Origin: Hwanghaeella sp965227365
GTDB taxonomy: Bacteria; Pseudomonadota; Alphaproteobacteria; UBA8366; Aestuariispiraceae
NCBI RefSeq assembly: GCF_965227365.1
Contig: NZ_OZ245754.1
Coordinates: 4,898,001-4,962,000 of the forward strand
DNA length: 64,000 nt
Reading direction: 5' to 3'
The translations under genes were made by a program, and so were the position numbers. A model generated the notes under the pieces. That model was not told the DNA's origin. It saw only the letters and a program-made list of their open reading frames with translations, and made no database searches. Shown in pieces: positions 54,122 through 63,062 of the stretch (the stretch's first letter is position 1; the number at the start of each line of letters is the position of its first letter).

Positions 54122-54158
54122 GTTCACGTCGTGAACATAGGGTGTTCACGCGATGAAC
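54122..54158 (-). promoter_or_regulatory. Promoter with two tandem palindromic operators
   Basis: Two 15-bp sites of the form GTTCA-N5-TGAAC lie at 54122-54136 (perfect palindrome with CGTCG centre) and 54144-54158 (CGCGA centre), 22 bases apart, i.e. about two helix turns. On the minus strand TTGACG and TATGTT flank the second with an 18-base spacer, and the first covers the end of the -10 and the predicted start. A regulator bound to both would occlude the promoter. The wHTH gene just downstream is the obvious candidate. Confidence 0.7.
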
Positions 54159-54378
54159 GTCAAGAGTCCCGGATTGGCCTGCTGCAGGAGCCGCCGCGCG
54201 AGAAGATCAAACGGCCCCGTTGCGGGACGCGTTTGACAGGATGGATCGTCAAGGATAGTGCACCGGCTTGCTAGATGCCCCCCGATTCGGCGCATTCTGC
54301 GGTGAAACCGGTCGGAAACGGGCGGGGCAGGGCGGCAGCGGCTGATCCCGCGCGGACGAAACGAAGTGAGATGCAGAT

Positions 54379-55641
54379 ATGGATCGTTGGAAGAACCCGA
54401 CCATCGCCGTGATTGGCCTGGGCTATGTGGGCTTGCCGTTGGCGGCTGCCTTGGCGCGCGATTTCGACGTCCTGGGCTTCGATATTGATGCGACGAGAAT
54501 TCGGGAACTGAATGCAGGGCATGACCGCACGAACGAATTGACGCCGGATGCATTGAACGCATCCAAAGCGCGGCTGACCGATGATCTTGGCGCCTTGCAG
54601 GGCCACGATATTTTCATCGTCACGGTGCCGACGCCGGTTTCGGAAGACAATGAACCCGATCTCACGGCGGTCAGGAAGGCGGCGGAGACCGTCGGAACAG
54701 CCATCGGCAAGGGGGGAATCGCGGTCTTCGAAAGCACGGTTTATCCCGGTGTGACGGAAGATGTTTGCGGGCCGGTGATCGAGGCGGCCTCCGGCCTGAA
54801 GTCCGGGACGGACTTTTTCCTCGGCTATTCCCCGGAGCGCATCAATCCGGGTGACAAGGTTCACACCGTCGACAAGATCACCAAGGTGGTTGCCGGCCAG
54901 ACGCCGGAAGTGGCGGCAACCCTTGCCCGTATTTACGGATCGATGAACGGAAACAGGATCCATATAGCGCCGGATATCAAGACCGCCGAGGCATCGAAGG
55001 TCATCGAAAACGCCCAGCGCGACATCAACATCGCCTTCGTGAATGAAATCGCCCTGATATTCGAACGCATGGGGCTGTCGGTTTACGATGTCCTGGACGC
55101 GGCGCGCACGAAATGGAACTTCCTGGATTTCAAACCAGGCCTGGTCGGCGGACACTGTATCGGGGTCGATCCCTACTATCTGTCCCACGCCGCCCAGCAA
55201 ATGGGCTATGATCCGGACGTCATCCTTTCGGGAAGACGGATCAATGACGCCATGGGTGCGGTTCTGGCGGAACGGATACACAAAAGCTTGGGAATCGATG
55301 CGGCAAAAATCCTTGTCCTGGGTATTACTTTCAAGGAGAACGTCCCGGATATCCGCAATTCAAAGGTTATCGACGTTATCCGCGCATTGGAACTCTTCGG
55401 TCATTCTGTCAGCATCTACGACCCGTTGGCGGATGTTGCGGAAACCAAGCACGAATACGGCGTCGACCTGATCGATAGTCCGGCAAATGGCTACCATGCC
55501 GTCGTCGGTGCCGTGCCCCATGCGGTTTTCGACGAATTGAAGGTTTCCGAGCTACTGGTGCCGGGCGGTCTTGTCGCGGACATCAAGGGAATCTGGCGCG
55601 GGATGGATCTCGGCGACGGGGTTCGTCGGTGGAGTCTGTAA
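54379..55641 (+). CDS. Nucleotide-sugar dehydrogenase (TviB/WbpA-like UDP-HexNAc 6-dehydrogenase)
   Basis: 420 residues. The N-terminal Rossmann fold has VIGLGYVGLPLAAAL near 10-24, a central helical domain has AEASKVIENAQRDINIAFVNE near 205, and the catalytic cysteine lies in GHCIGVDPYYL near 260. A C-terminal UDP-binding domain follows. The TviB branch oxidises UDP-GlcNAc or UDP-GalNAc to the uronic acid with two NAD+. It is divergent from the regulator gene, 250 bases away, and supplies an acidic sugar to the polysaccharide made by this cassette. Confidence 0.92.
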   Translation: MDRWKNPTIAVIGLGYVGLPLAAALARDFDVLGFDIDATRIRELNAGHDRTNELTPDALNASKARLTDDLGALQGHDIFIVTVPTPVSEDNEPDLTAVRKAAETVGTAIGKGGIAVFESTVYPGVTEDVCGPVIEAASGLKSGTDFFLGYSPERINPGDKVHTVDKITKVVAGQTPEVAATLARIYGSMNGNRIHIAPDIKTAEASKVIENAQRDINIAFVNEIALIFERMGLSVYDVLDAARTKWNFLDFKPGLVGGHCIGVDPYYLSHAAQQMGYDPDVILSGRRINDAMGAVLAERIHKSLGIDAAKILVLGITFKENVPDIRNSKVIDVIRALELFGHSVSIYDPLADVAETKHEYGVDLIDSPANGYHAVVGAVPHAVFDELKVSELLVPGGLVADIKGIWRGMDLGDGVRRWSL

Positions 55642-55647
55642 CAGCGC

Positions 55648-57357
55648 CTATTTCTGAGCTTCCCGCCGGATCGCCCATTTGACGATACGCTCGCCTTCGC
55701 GGGTTTCCCCGGACAGAACCAGTTGCTGCGTGCGACGTGCATCGCCACGACGCCCCATATAGATGCTGTCTTCAAGCCTGATTGCGGCGCCGCCGGATCG
55801 GAACCGCCAACCGGCGCCGCTCGGCAACCTAAGCAGAGCCGCTTCGTGGTTCGCCAGCAGAGATGCCTGAACGGACGGATGAAGATGGAAGCGTATCTCA
55901 AATCGTCTCGGCGTCACCGGCTGGTTCGGATCGGCGGGGACCAACCGATCTTCACCGCGCAGGTCGCTGCCGTCCTCGTTCAGGAAGATCCGCCGGAAAT
56001 GCTTGAAGCCCAGCGGCTCTATGAACCCGTCATGCTGCATTTCGAGCAAACAGCATCCCTCCGCGTCCTTGCGGTCCTTGGTCACATGGGCGCGCCGGGC
56101 ACCGAACCCGTCGTCGGAAAGGGCGCTTGAATTGGTCAGGGACAGGGACAGCGTGGAATGCGCGGGAGTGGAACGCTGGGCTTCCCGCCATGCTTCGTCG
56201 TCGTGGACCGTCGCACCGCAATTCACGATCACCCGTTCCTTACCCGTGCTGAACTCGAAGGAAAGCGCACCCGCATGGGAATGGCTGTCCCAACCGGGCT
56301 TCGGAGGGGCTCCGGCATCGACAATCACCAGGCTCTTTCCCGCTTCAAGACGTTCGAACCCGGCATAAGGCGCGGAATTGAAAGCGCGGCCGGTGCTTTC
56401 CGCCAATTGCAGCACCCGGTCCGTCACAGAGGGGTCGCCTTCGACGCTGCCGTTGAATAGCGCAAGTCCACCATCGCCATGGCGCAGGAAGCGGACCATC
56501 GGCGCCATCCGGTCTATGGCGGTCTGCAAACCGTCGGGGATGACCAGATGCGCCTGGGTCAGGCAATTGCGAATATCGGCCATCTGGCGCAGCACGGACA
56601 CCAATATCGAGGGATTGCGCTCCACATGGCCGCCATCCGGTAGGATCTGACGATCCAGTTCCGCTGCGAGTATCCGCAAAACGGAATCAAGACGTTTGCG
56701 CTGGTTGGGTAGGCAGATCGCGGCGTGGACGGTGCCGGTCAGGGCCCGAAGCCGATCGGCGCCGTCGCATTCGTGGGGGGCGATGCGGCCCAAATGCACC
56801 GCCTGCCGTGCGAGGCTCTTGCGAACCCGGCGCTGTACCATCTCGTCCGCCGAGCCAAAGAAAAAATCATAATAAGTCAGCCAGGAGGCGACGCGGGAAC
56901 CCAGAACTGGTGCCCGCCATACGACCGGCGTCCAGTCGTGATTATGGTCGATCCAGTCCATGATCAGGCCTATGCCCTTGCGTCGTGCGGCCTGATCGCC
57001 GGCGGCTGCCAAATCAGCAAGCCATGAAAAACCATGCAACGCCGCATGCCATGAGGCACGAACGCCTTCTTCGGACCAGATGTCGGAGTTGCGGCGGACC
57101 GTCTGTCCGGCCAGGGGAAACACGCCCCCCAGGATGGTTGACCCGATCCTGGCGTCACCCCGCCACGGGGCTTTGTTAGCGAACAACAGCGGGCCGGGGT
57201 CGTCGTCTCCCAGCGTCTTGCTGTATCCAGGCAGGGAACTGCCCAATCGCGTCAAGCGATAGACCATTCCCGACCAGATCTTGTCAGGAGCGGAGGAGGA
57301 GGCTTCCTCAGCCCTTTGCTGGTCCAAACCCGGCAGGTCTTCCACCCGGTCAGTCAT
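55648..57357 (-). CDS. Heparinase II/III-like protein
   Basis: 569 residues from the ATG at 57357, which overlaps the rpe stop; a 43-codon extension lies within rpe. The N-terminal half is an alpha-toroid-like helical region with LILDWI-type and WLADLA segments, and the C-terminal half is a heparinase II/III beta domain with GWDSHSHAGALSFEF near 385, holding candidate catalytic His. The family cleaves acidic polysaccharides by beta-elimination, but this housekeeping-associated branch has no proven substrate. It faces the UDP-sugar dehydrogenase across six bases. Confidence 0.87.
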   Translation of the reverse strand: MTDRVEDLPGLDQQRAEEASSSAPDKIWSGMVYRLTRLGSSLPGYSKTLGDDDPGPLLFANKAPWRGDARIGSTILGGVFPLAGQTVRRNSDIWSEEGVRASWHAALHGFSWLADLAAAGDQAARRKGIGLIMDWIDHNHDWTPVVWRAPVLGSRVASWLTYYDFFFGSADEMVQRRVRKSLARQAVHLGRIAPHECDGADRLRALTGTVHAAICLPNQRKRLDSVLRILAAELDRQILPDGGHVERNPSILVSVLRQMADIRNCLTQAHLVIPDGLQTAIDRMAPMVRFLRHGDGGLALFNGSVEGDPSVTDRVLQLAESTGRAFNSAPYAGFERLEAGKSLVIVDAGAPPKPGWDSHSHAGALSFEFSTGKERVIVNCGATVHDDEAWREAQRSTPAHSTLSLSLTNSSALSDDGFGARRAHVTKDRKDAEGCCLLEMQHDGFIEPLGFKHFRRIFLNEDGSDLRGEDRLVPADPNQPVTPRRFEIRFHLHPSVQASLLANHEAALLRLPSGAGWRFRSGGAAIRLEDSIYMGRRGDARRTQQLVLSGETREGERIVKWAIRREAQK

Positions 57358-58048
57358 CCCCACGCAGCTTTCGGATATTGTCCGCATAGGCGGTTGGACC
57401 GCCCTTGAACGTTGCCGTTCCGGCCACCAGGACATCCGCGCCCGCGTCGATCGCGCGGCGCGCGGTTTCCGGATTGATGCCGCCATCCACTTCCAGATGG
57501 ATGTCCAGGCCTTCCTTGTCGATCCGCTTTCGAACCGCTTCGATCTTCTTCAATTGGCTTTCGATGAAGGACTGTCCGCCGAAGCCCGGATTGACGGTCA
57601 TGATCAGAATCAGATCGACCATGTCGTACAGATAATCCAGCATCTTCGCCGGCGTTGCCGGGTTCAGGGAAATGCCGGCCTTTTTGCCGAGCCGGCGGAT
57701 CTCCTGCAGCGTCCGATGGACGTGCGGGCCGGCTTCCGGATGGACCGTTATGATATCCGCCCCGGCATCGGCGAAGGCTTCCAGATAGGGGTCGACGGGC
57801 GAAATCATCAAATGCACGTCGAACGTCTTCTCGGTATGCGGCCGAAGCGCCTTTACCACCGGCGGACCGATCGTCACGTTCGGCACGAAATGACCGTCCA
57901 TGACATCGACATGAATGAAATCCGCCCCGGCCGCGTCAATGGCGCGAATCTCTTCGCCGAGTTTCGCGAAATCGGCGGACAGGATGCTGGGCGCGATGCG
58001 GATCGGACGCATCTTCGAAGTAGGCATGGTATGGGTATCGGTGAGCAT
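57350..58048 (-). CDS. rpe: Ribulose-phosphate 3-epimerase
   Basis: A 232-residue TIM barrel. Signature segments: APSILSADFAKLGEE, VDVMDGHFVPN, TVNPGFGGQ, and EVDGGINPETA with catalytic Asp. It interconverts ribulose-5-phosphate and xylulose-5-phosphate. In-frame ATGs at 58048, 58027 and 58012 all give plausible N-termini; AAGGA lies upstream of the first, which I use with caution. It is followed by, and overlaps, the heparinase-like gene. Confidence 0.94.
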   Translation of the reverse strand: MLTDTHTMPTSKMRPIRIAPSILSADFAKLGEEIRAIDAAGADFIHVDVMDGHFVPNVTIGPPVVKALRPHTEKTFDVHLMISPVDPYLEAFADAGADIITVHPEAGPHVHRTLQEIRRLGKKAGISLNPATPAKMLDYLYDMVDLILIMTVNPGFGGQSFIESQLKKIEAVRKRIDKEGLDIHLEVDGGINPETARRAIDAGADVLVAGTATFKGGPTAYADNIRKLRGDD

Positions 58049-58311
58049 GGCTGTTAGGTAGTCCTTTGCCCGACCGGGCGCAAGCAGACGTTCGGAGCGC
58101 CAAATGATTAGTTTTTTCAATCTTTTGAAAGAGCGGAAATAAGGCAGTTTTCCGCGCATTCGCCCAGATCGACGAATCGCCCATCCGCATCCGTCGCGGC
58201 GGGATTGCGCGTCGTCGTTACTGCGATAGTCTCTGCGGCGGGGCGAAGGCAAACAACCGGGCGCGCGCCGTCGGGGTGCCGCGCGATCCGGGACGCGATG
58301 GGGAACCGTTT

Positions 58312-59655
58312 ATGTTCGAAGCCATAAAATCGGCCTGGGCCCTGTTTCTCGGGCTAGCCTTCATCATGCTGGGAAACGGGCTTCAGGGCTCACTGGTAGC
58401 GGTACGCGCCCAGTTCGAAGTTTTTAATACATCCACCATCGGTGTGGTGATGGCCGGTTATTTCGTCGGCTTTTTTCTCGGTTCGGTACTGGTGCCGCGT
58501 CTCGTTGCCCGCGTCGGGCATGTCCGCGTGTTCGGCGCCCTGGCGTCGCTCGCGTCCTTCGGCGTGCTGGTCTATCCGATATTCGTCGATCCGATTACCT
58601 GGTTCCTGATCCGCGTGCTCACCGGAATTTGTTACGCGGGCCTCTATATCATTTGCGAGAGTTGGCTGAATGACCGGGCTACCAATGAGACCCGCGGCCA
58701 ATTGTTGTCGATCTACATGATCATTTCCCTGCTTGGGATGGCTGGTGGACAGTACTTGTTGAACCTCTACAGCCCGGCGGATTTTCAGCTTTTCACCATT
58801 GTTTCCGTGTTGATTTCTCTATCGGTCGTGCCGGTTCTGGTCTCCGCGGCACGGGTGCCGGAATTCGAAGCGCCGGAAACCATGGGACCAATTCGTCTTT
58901 ACAAGGCGTCGCCGCTGGGGGTCGTCTCGATGATGCTCGTCGGCATGGGAGCAGGCGTGATCATGGGAATGGGTCCGTCCTACGCCTATCAACAAGGCCT
59001 TACGGTCGCAGAAGTCTCAATTTTCATGAGTGCGATCTTTATCGGTGGGTTCCTGTTCACTTGGCCGATCGGCAAACTATCGGATCTCATGGACCGTCGA
59101 ACCGTTATTGTGATCACGGCTGGGGCGGCCGTGGCGATTGGGGGTGTCGGCGCTACGTTTGGCAGCGAAAACAAGGTGCTTGTCTTCATCATCGTCGGCA
59201 TAACAGGCGGGGTAACCTTTCCGATCTATTCGCTGGCCATCGCGCATACGAACGATTTTTTGAGCACCAAGCAAATGGTGGCAGCGAGTAGCGCGCTTGT
59301 CATGACCAACGGGCTCGGCGCGATGCTGGGACCGAATATCGGCGCGGGCGCGATGGAAGCTTTCGGACCGGAAGGGTTCTACATAGCGATCGCCGGCATT
59401 CATATTGCTATGGCGGGTTTCGCCTTATGGCGGATGACCCGGCGCTCTGCTCCGCCCACAGAAGAGCAAAGCGCCTTCGTCGCCGTGCCGCGGACAACGC
59501 CGGTCGCCGCGGCGATGAGCCCGGAATACGAACACCCTGAAGATGAGATGGAGCCGGAGGATCAGGATCTGGAGGTTTCGGACGACCTTCCGGAAACCCA
59601 TGATGAGACAGCTTCGGCGGAAGACACCAAAGGGCACGCAGACGGCAAGCCTTGA
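58312..59655 (+). CDS. MFS transporter (YcaD/UMF2-like)
   Basis: 447 residues from the ATG at 58312 with GGGGAA upstream. Twelve membrane helices; LGNGLQGSLVAVRAQFEV in helix 1 and RVLTGICYAGLYIICESWLND are typical of the YcaD-like group. An unusual acidic C-terminal tail of about 60 residues (EDEMEPEDQDLEVSDDLPE...) follows helix 12 and is probably cytosolic. The substrate is unknown. It is divergent from rpe. Confidence 0.88.
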   Translation: MFEAIKSAWALFLGLAFIMLGNGLQGSLVAVRAQFEVFNTSTIGVVMAGYFVGFFLGSVLVPRLVARVGHVRVFGALASLASFGVLVYPIFVDPITWFLIRVLTGICYAGLYIICESWLNDRATNETRGQLLSIYMIISLLGMAGGQYLLNLYSPADFQLFTIVSVLISLSVVPVLVSAARVPEFEAPETMGPIRLYKASPLGVVSMMLVGMGAGVIMGMGPSYAYQQGLTVAEVSIFMSAIFIGGFLFTWPIGKLSDLMDRRTVIVITAGAAVAIGGVGATFGSENKVLVFIIVGITGGVTFPIYSLAIAHTNDFLSTKQMVAASSALVMTNGLGAMLGPNIGAGAMEAFGPEGFYIAIAGIHIAMAGFALWRMTRRSAPPTEEQSAFVAVPRTTPVAAAMSPEYEHPEDEMEPEDQDLEVSDDLPETHDETASAEDTKGHADGKP

Positions 59656-59701
59656 GCTTGCCGTCCCGGCCGCTGTCGTCATCAATTCCTGTGAGACGTC
59701 T

Positions 59702-59935
59702 CTAGGACGGGGAATGCCCCGCCTTGCGGAACACTTGTGCGATTGAGGCCGACGCCCGGTCGGCCGCTTTGCCGACGGAGCAGAAACCGGCGAAGAGCGC
59801 GTTACGGACCGCTTTGGAATGGAGTTGCTTTCCACGTTGGACGTAGAATGCGATCTCATCCATTGACGGATCGTCGGTCTGGCTGTTCTGGGGAATAGAT
59901 TGCCCGGATAGGGTATTTTTGGTGAACTCTGACAT
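59702..59935 (-). CDS. Small conserved-looking protein, 77 residues
   Basis: An ideal AAGGAGGT Shine-Dalgarno precedes the ATG, so the frame is very probably translated. The chain has a polar N-terminus and one amphipathic helical pair (DEIAFYVQRGKQLHSKAVRNALFAGF). Similar YxxRGxxLRxxAV stretches occur in small alphaproteobacterial proteins of unknown role. It is divergent from the DksA-like gene and shares its upstream region. Function unknown. Confidence 0.72.
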   Translation of the reverse strand: MSEFTKNTLSGQSIPQNSQTDDPSMDEIAFYVQRGKQLHSKAVRNALFAGFCSVGKAADRASASIAQVFRKAGHSPS

Positions 59936-60061
59936 TGGAAGACCTCCTTCTCAGTCGAAGTCGCGTTAGCGTGTCTTCCTCCCAAACGCGGTGTTCTTAC
60001 CAATAATTTTGCACCGCACAAAAAATATAGGCTGAATTCGCTCCACAAGGCCAATACTTTT

Positions 60062-60075
60062 TTGCGTTGCAACAT
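60062..60075. promoter_or_regulatory. Operator-like motif shared with the SulP upstream region
   Basis: TTGCGTTGCAACAT here matches 13 of 14 bases of the palindromic site at 28776-28789. It lies between two divergent genes (small protein and DksA-like), 28 bases before the latter's start. A common regulator is suggested, not proved. Confidence 0.4.
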
Positions 60076-60102
60076 AATTTTTTCCAACCTGGGAACATAC
60101 CG

Positions 60103-60450
60103 ATGTCGGAACCCGCAGATCCCGCTGAATTCAAGGCTTTGCTGCTCGCCAGACGGCAGGAGTTGGAAGCACTGCGCCAGCAGAGCGAAGGCGCCCGGGC
60201 GGTGGTGACGCTGGATCAGCAATCCGTCGGGCGTTTGAGTCGAATGGACGCCCTGCAAGGGCAAGCGATGGCGCAGGAACAGGATAGAAGACGGGAATCG
60301 GAACTCGCCCGTGTTGATGCTGCGCTGCGCCGGGTCGAAACAGGTGATTTCGGGTACTGCATATCCTGTGACGAACCGATCGCGGAAAAACGTCTCCGTC
60401 TGGATCCGGCTATACCGACCTGTGTGGACTGCGCCGGCGGAGGCGGGTAA
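60103..60450 (+). CDS. DksA/TraR C4-type zinc finger protein
   Basis: 115 residues from the ATG at 60103, with GGGAA upstream. A helical coiled-coil region (ALLLARRQELEALRQQSEG...) precedes a four-Cys finger, CISC then CVDC, as in DksA relatives that enter the RNA polymerase secondary channel. The coiled-coil tip lacks an obvious Asp-Ala pair; DALQGQ is nearby. It is a short DksA-like protein, so a direct stringent-response role is uncertain. Confidence 0.88.
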   Translation: MSEPADPAEFKALLLARRQELEALRQQSEGARAVVTLDQQSVGRLSRMDALQGQAMAQEQDRRRESELARVDAALRRVETGDFGYCISCDEPIAEKRLRLDPAIPTCVDCAGGGG

Positions 60451-60523
60451 GCACAAACAAAACCGCGACGGCGATCCGGCGAGATCGGCGGCGGCCATCC
60501 TAACCCATTCCGGTTACTTCTCG

Positions 60524-61792
60524 ATGATTGGATATTTCGGCTTCATTCGGGCCAATGCCCGTCTGCTCGGTTTCGGGGGACTGCTTTGTCTGGCCTCCAG
60601 CTTCGGTCAGACATTCTTCATTTCGCTCTTTTCGGCGGAGATCAGGGCGGAGTTCAGCCTGAGCGACGGAGAGTTCGGGGCGGTGTATTCGCTGGGCACG
60701 CTTGCCAGCGCGTTCTTGCTTCTATGGACCGGACAATTGATCGACAGGGTGGATCTTCGATTTTACATCGTTGCAGTATTTACCGGTCTGGGCTTGGCGG
60801 CTGTCCTGATGAGTCTGACCCATTCGGTCGTGCTTCTTGTGTTCATTGTCTTCCTGCTGCGTCAATGCGGTCAGGGGCTGCCCGGCCATACGGCGATGAC
60901 GGCAATGGGTCGCTATTTCGACCAAGGCCGCGGCAAGGCGCTCAGCATCGCGGCGCTTGGATATCCGATCGGCGAGGCACTGTTGCCGCTGGCGGTCGTT
61001 GCCACTGTAGCGGCGATTGGTTGGCGGGAAAGCTGGGCTGGGATCGCGGCCGTCCTGGCGTTGGTGGTGGTGCCTCTTGCCCTGCTTCTGCTGGGCGACC
61101 AAAAGGCCCGGCATGGCGCTTATCTGGAACGGATGGAGACGGCGGAACGTGATGCCGCTGCGGGACGCGGTTCGGCGGAACGATCCTGGACTCGGGCGGA
61201 GGTCCTGCGCGACCCACGCCTTTATCTGGTTCTGCCCGGCCTGCTGGCGCCGTCCTTCATCTTTACCGGCCTGTTTTTCCACCAGATACTCATCATCGTC
61301 GACATCCAGGGTTGGTCGAAGACCGCGTTGGCGGCGTCTTATCCGATCTATGCGGTAACGACCGTGGCGGCATCGCTGCTCGCCGGCGTCGCAATCGACC
61401 GTTTCGGGGCGGCGCGCCTTCTGCCGTGGTTCCTTTGGCCTCAGATGCTGGCGGTGGTGGTGCTGATTTCCGGAACGGATCCGGTTCTGCTTATTCCCTA
61501 CATGGTTCTGACCGGAGCGGGGACGGGCGTCACTCACACGCTTGCCAGCGCGTTCTGGCCGGAAGTTTATGGCCGGCGGCATTTGGGTGCTATCCGGGCA
61601 TTGGCGACCGCTTTGATGGTGTTCTCCAGCGCGGCTTCGCCGGTGGCCATGGGGATCTTATTCGATATCGGTTTATCGCTGACGGCGGTCGGCTGGATGT
61701 TGATAGGTTATGCGCTGGTCGGCATTGCGCTTTGCACGATTGCGGCGCGTCTCTATCTTACTGCCGGTCGGTCAACGGCCACGGCGGCCTGA
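60524..61792 (+). CDS. MFS transporter
   Basis: 422 residues from the ATG at 60524; the frame is open upstream over the DksA-like gene but that part is shadow. Twelve membrane helices. The loop after helix 2 contains GQLIDRVDLR, the family's cytosolic motif A position, and GYPIGEALLPLAV is in helix 5. It resembles monocarboxylate/oxalate-type MFS carriers, but the substrate is not determined. It is followed closely by the EVE gene. Confidence 0.87.
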   Translation: MIGYFGFIRANARLLGFGGLLCLASSFGQTFFISLFSAEIRAEFSLSDGEFGAVYSLGTLASAFLLLWTGQLIDRVDLRFYIVAVFTGLGLAAVLMSLTHSVVLLVFIVFLLRQCGQGLPGHTAMTAMGRYFDQGRGKALSIAALGYPIGEALLPLAVVATVAAIGWRESWAGIAAVLALVVVPLALLLLGDQKARHGAYLERMETAERDAAAGRGSAERSWTRAEVLRDPRLYLVLPGLLAPSFIFTGLFFHQILIIVDIQGWSKTALAASYPIYAVTTVAASLLAGVAIDRFGAARLLPWFLWPQMLAVVVLISGTDPVLLIPYMVLTGAGTGVTHTLASAFWPEVYGRRHLGAIRALATALMVFSSAASPVAMGILFDIGLSLTAVGWMLIGYALVGIALCTIAARLYLTAGRSTATAA

Positions 61793-61826
61793 CGGCGTTA
61801 TGTACTATTCTTTCAAGGAGGCTTCG

Positions 61827-62249
61827 TTGAACTACTGGCTGATGAAATCCGAACCCGGAACCTGGTCGTGGGACGACCAGGTCAAGAAAGGCAAAGAGGG
61901 CGAGGGCTGGGACGGTGTTCGGAACTATCAGGCCTCCAACAATATGAAGGCGATGAAGATCGGTGACCGCTGTTTCTTCTATCATTCCGTGAACGAAAAA
62001 CAGATTGTCGGCATCGTGGAAGTCATCGAGGAATATCACCCGGATCCGACGGATGCGAGCGGACGCTTCGGCATGGTCACCGTCATGGCGGTGAAGCCCT
62101 TCGAAAAACCGGTGACGCTGGCTGAAATCAAGGCGGAACCGAAGCTCGCCGAACTGTCGCTTATCAAGCAATCGCGCCTTTCCGTCATGCCGATCGACAA
62201 GGCTTCTTGGAAACTGATTTGCAAGATGGGCCAGACGGACCCGGCCTGA
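61827..62249 (+). CDS. EVE domain protein
   Basis: 140 residues from a TTG at 61827, which has AAGGAGG at ideal spacing and gives the family start NYWLMKSEPGTWSWDD. EVE domains (PUA-like) bind modified bases; this stand-alone type resembles thymocyte nuclear protein 1. GWDGVRNYQASNNMKAMKIGD and FYHS are conserved family segments. Its ligand is unknown. It follows the MFS gene by 34 bases and may be co-transcribed. Confidence 0.93.
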   Translation: MNYWLMKSEPGTWSWDDQVKKGKEGEGWDGVRNYQASNNMKAMKIGDRCFFYHSVNEKQIVGIVEVIEEYHPDPTDASGRFGMVTVMAVKPFEKPVTLAEIKAEPKLAELSLIKQSRLSVMPIDKASWKLICKMGQTDPA

Positions 62250-62296
62250 AGAGACCGCGACGGCTTCTTCATCACGCGGGCGTGATTTGGTTATTG

Positions 62297-62319
62297 GAAC
62301 GATCGTTCTAGATTAATCT
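62297..62319. promoter_or_regulatory. Adjacent palindromes upstream of the peroxiredoxin-like gene
   Basis: GAACGATCGTTC (62297-62308) and AGATTAATCT (62310-62319) lie side by side about 65-85 bases before the gene. TAGATT (62309-62314) could be a -10 with the first palindrome in the promoter spacer. A TetR-like operator is possible; the -35 is weak. Confidence 0.4.
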
Positions 62320-62382
62320 CCAACGTCAACGTATCGAAGGTCCCGAACCAAATAGGGTCGGGCCGTCCCAAAAGGAGTCTTC

Positions 62383-62946
62383 ATGTCTCAGCAAGCCATT
62401 CTGTATCCGCGACAGCAAGTTCCCGCCCTGGAAGTGCCGCTGGTCGGCGGCGGCACCTTCAATCTGGCCGAGGAAAAGCCGGAAAACTTCACCATGGTGG
62501 TGTTCTATCGGGGCCTGCATTGTCCGATCTGCTCCATGTATCTGGCCGACTTGCACAACCGCCTGGATGCACTGACCGAGAAGGGTGTCAACGTCATCGT
62601 GCTCAGCTCCGACAATGAGGAGCGCGCGACCGAAGCGAAGGAAAAGTGGAAGTTGCCGAATTTGCGCCTGGGTTATGGCATCAGCCTGGATACGGCGCGG
62701 GAATGGGGGCTGTACGTCTCCACCGGCCGCGGCAAGACCTCCATCGGCGTTGAAGAACCGGCCCTGTTCTCTGAACCGGCGCTGTATCTGGTGCGTCCCA
62801 ACGGTGAACTCTATTTCGGTACCGTTCAGACCATGCCTTTCGCGCGCCCCGCTTTCGGCGACATCGTCAAGGCGCTCGATTTCGTTATCGCCAATGACTA
62901 TCCGGGCCGGGGCGAGGTGATCGACCACGCCGCCGCCGCAGAGTAG
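62383..62946 (+). CDS. Peroxiredoxin-like (AhpC/TSA) protein
   Basis: 187 residues, thioredoxin fold. The redox site is GLHCPICSMYLADL with Cys-Pro-Ile-Cys near residue 47, so it is a CxxC type with likely peroxiredoxin or thiol-oxidoreductase activity. AAAGGAG precedes the ATG. It stands alone, with a clear terminator 36 bases downstream. The physiological oxidant is unknown. Confidence 0.9.
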   Translation: MSQQAILYPRQQVPALEVPLVGGGTFNLAEEKPENFTMVVFYRGLHCPICSMYLADLHNRLDALTEKGVNVIVLSSDNEERATEAKEKWKLPNLRLGYGISLDTAREWGLYVSTGRGKTSIGVEEPALFSEPALYLVRPNGELYFGTVQTMPFARPAFGDIVKALDFVIANDYPGRGEVIDHAAAAE

Positions 62947-62981
62947 GCTCAAGCGTCCGTTTCACGCTGGTGAACGAAAAG

Positions 62982-63009
62982 CCGGTCGCCTCAAAGGCGG
63001 CCGGTTTTT
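62982..63009 (+). terminator. Intrinsic terminator of the peroxiredoxin-like gene
   Basis: CCGGTCGCC and GGCGGCCGG form a 9-bp stem (one G-T pair) with loop TCAAA, followed by TTTTT. It starts 36 bases beyond the stop codon. Confidence 0.85.
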
Positions 63010-63062
63010 CGTATCTGCTGTTTGCTATTTTCCTGGGAAACGACGCGTGCCAGAATTCCCCC

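Noticed and set aside
54062..54127. GTG at 54127 as start of the winged-helix regulator (leaderless translation)
   Set aside because: The predicted transcription start falls on or next to it and it has no ribosome site; a leaderless GTG is possible but less likely than the ATG at 54061.
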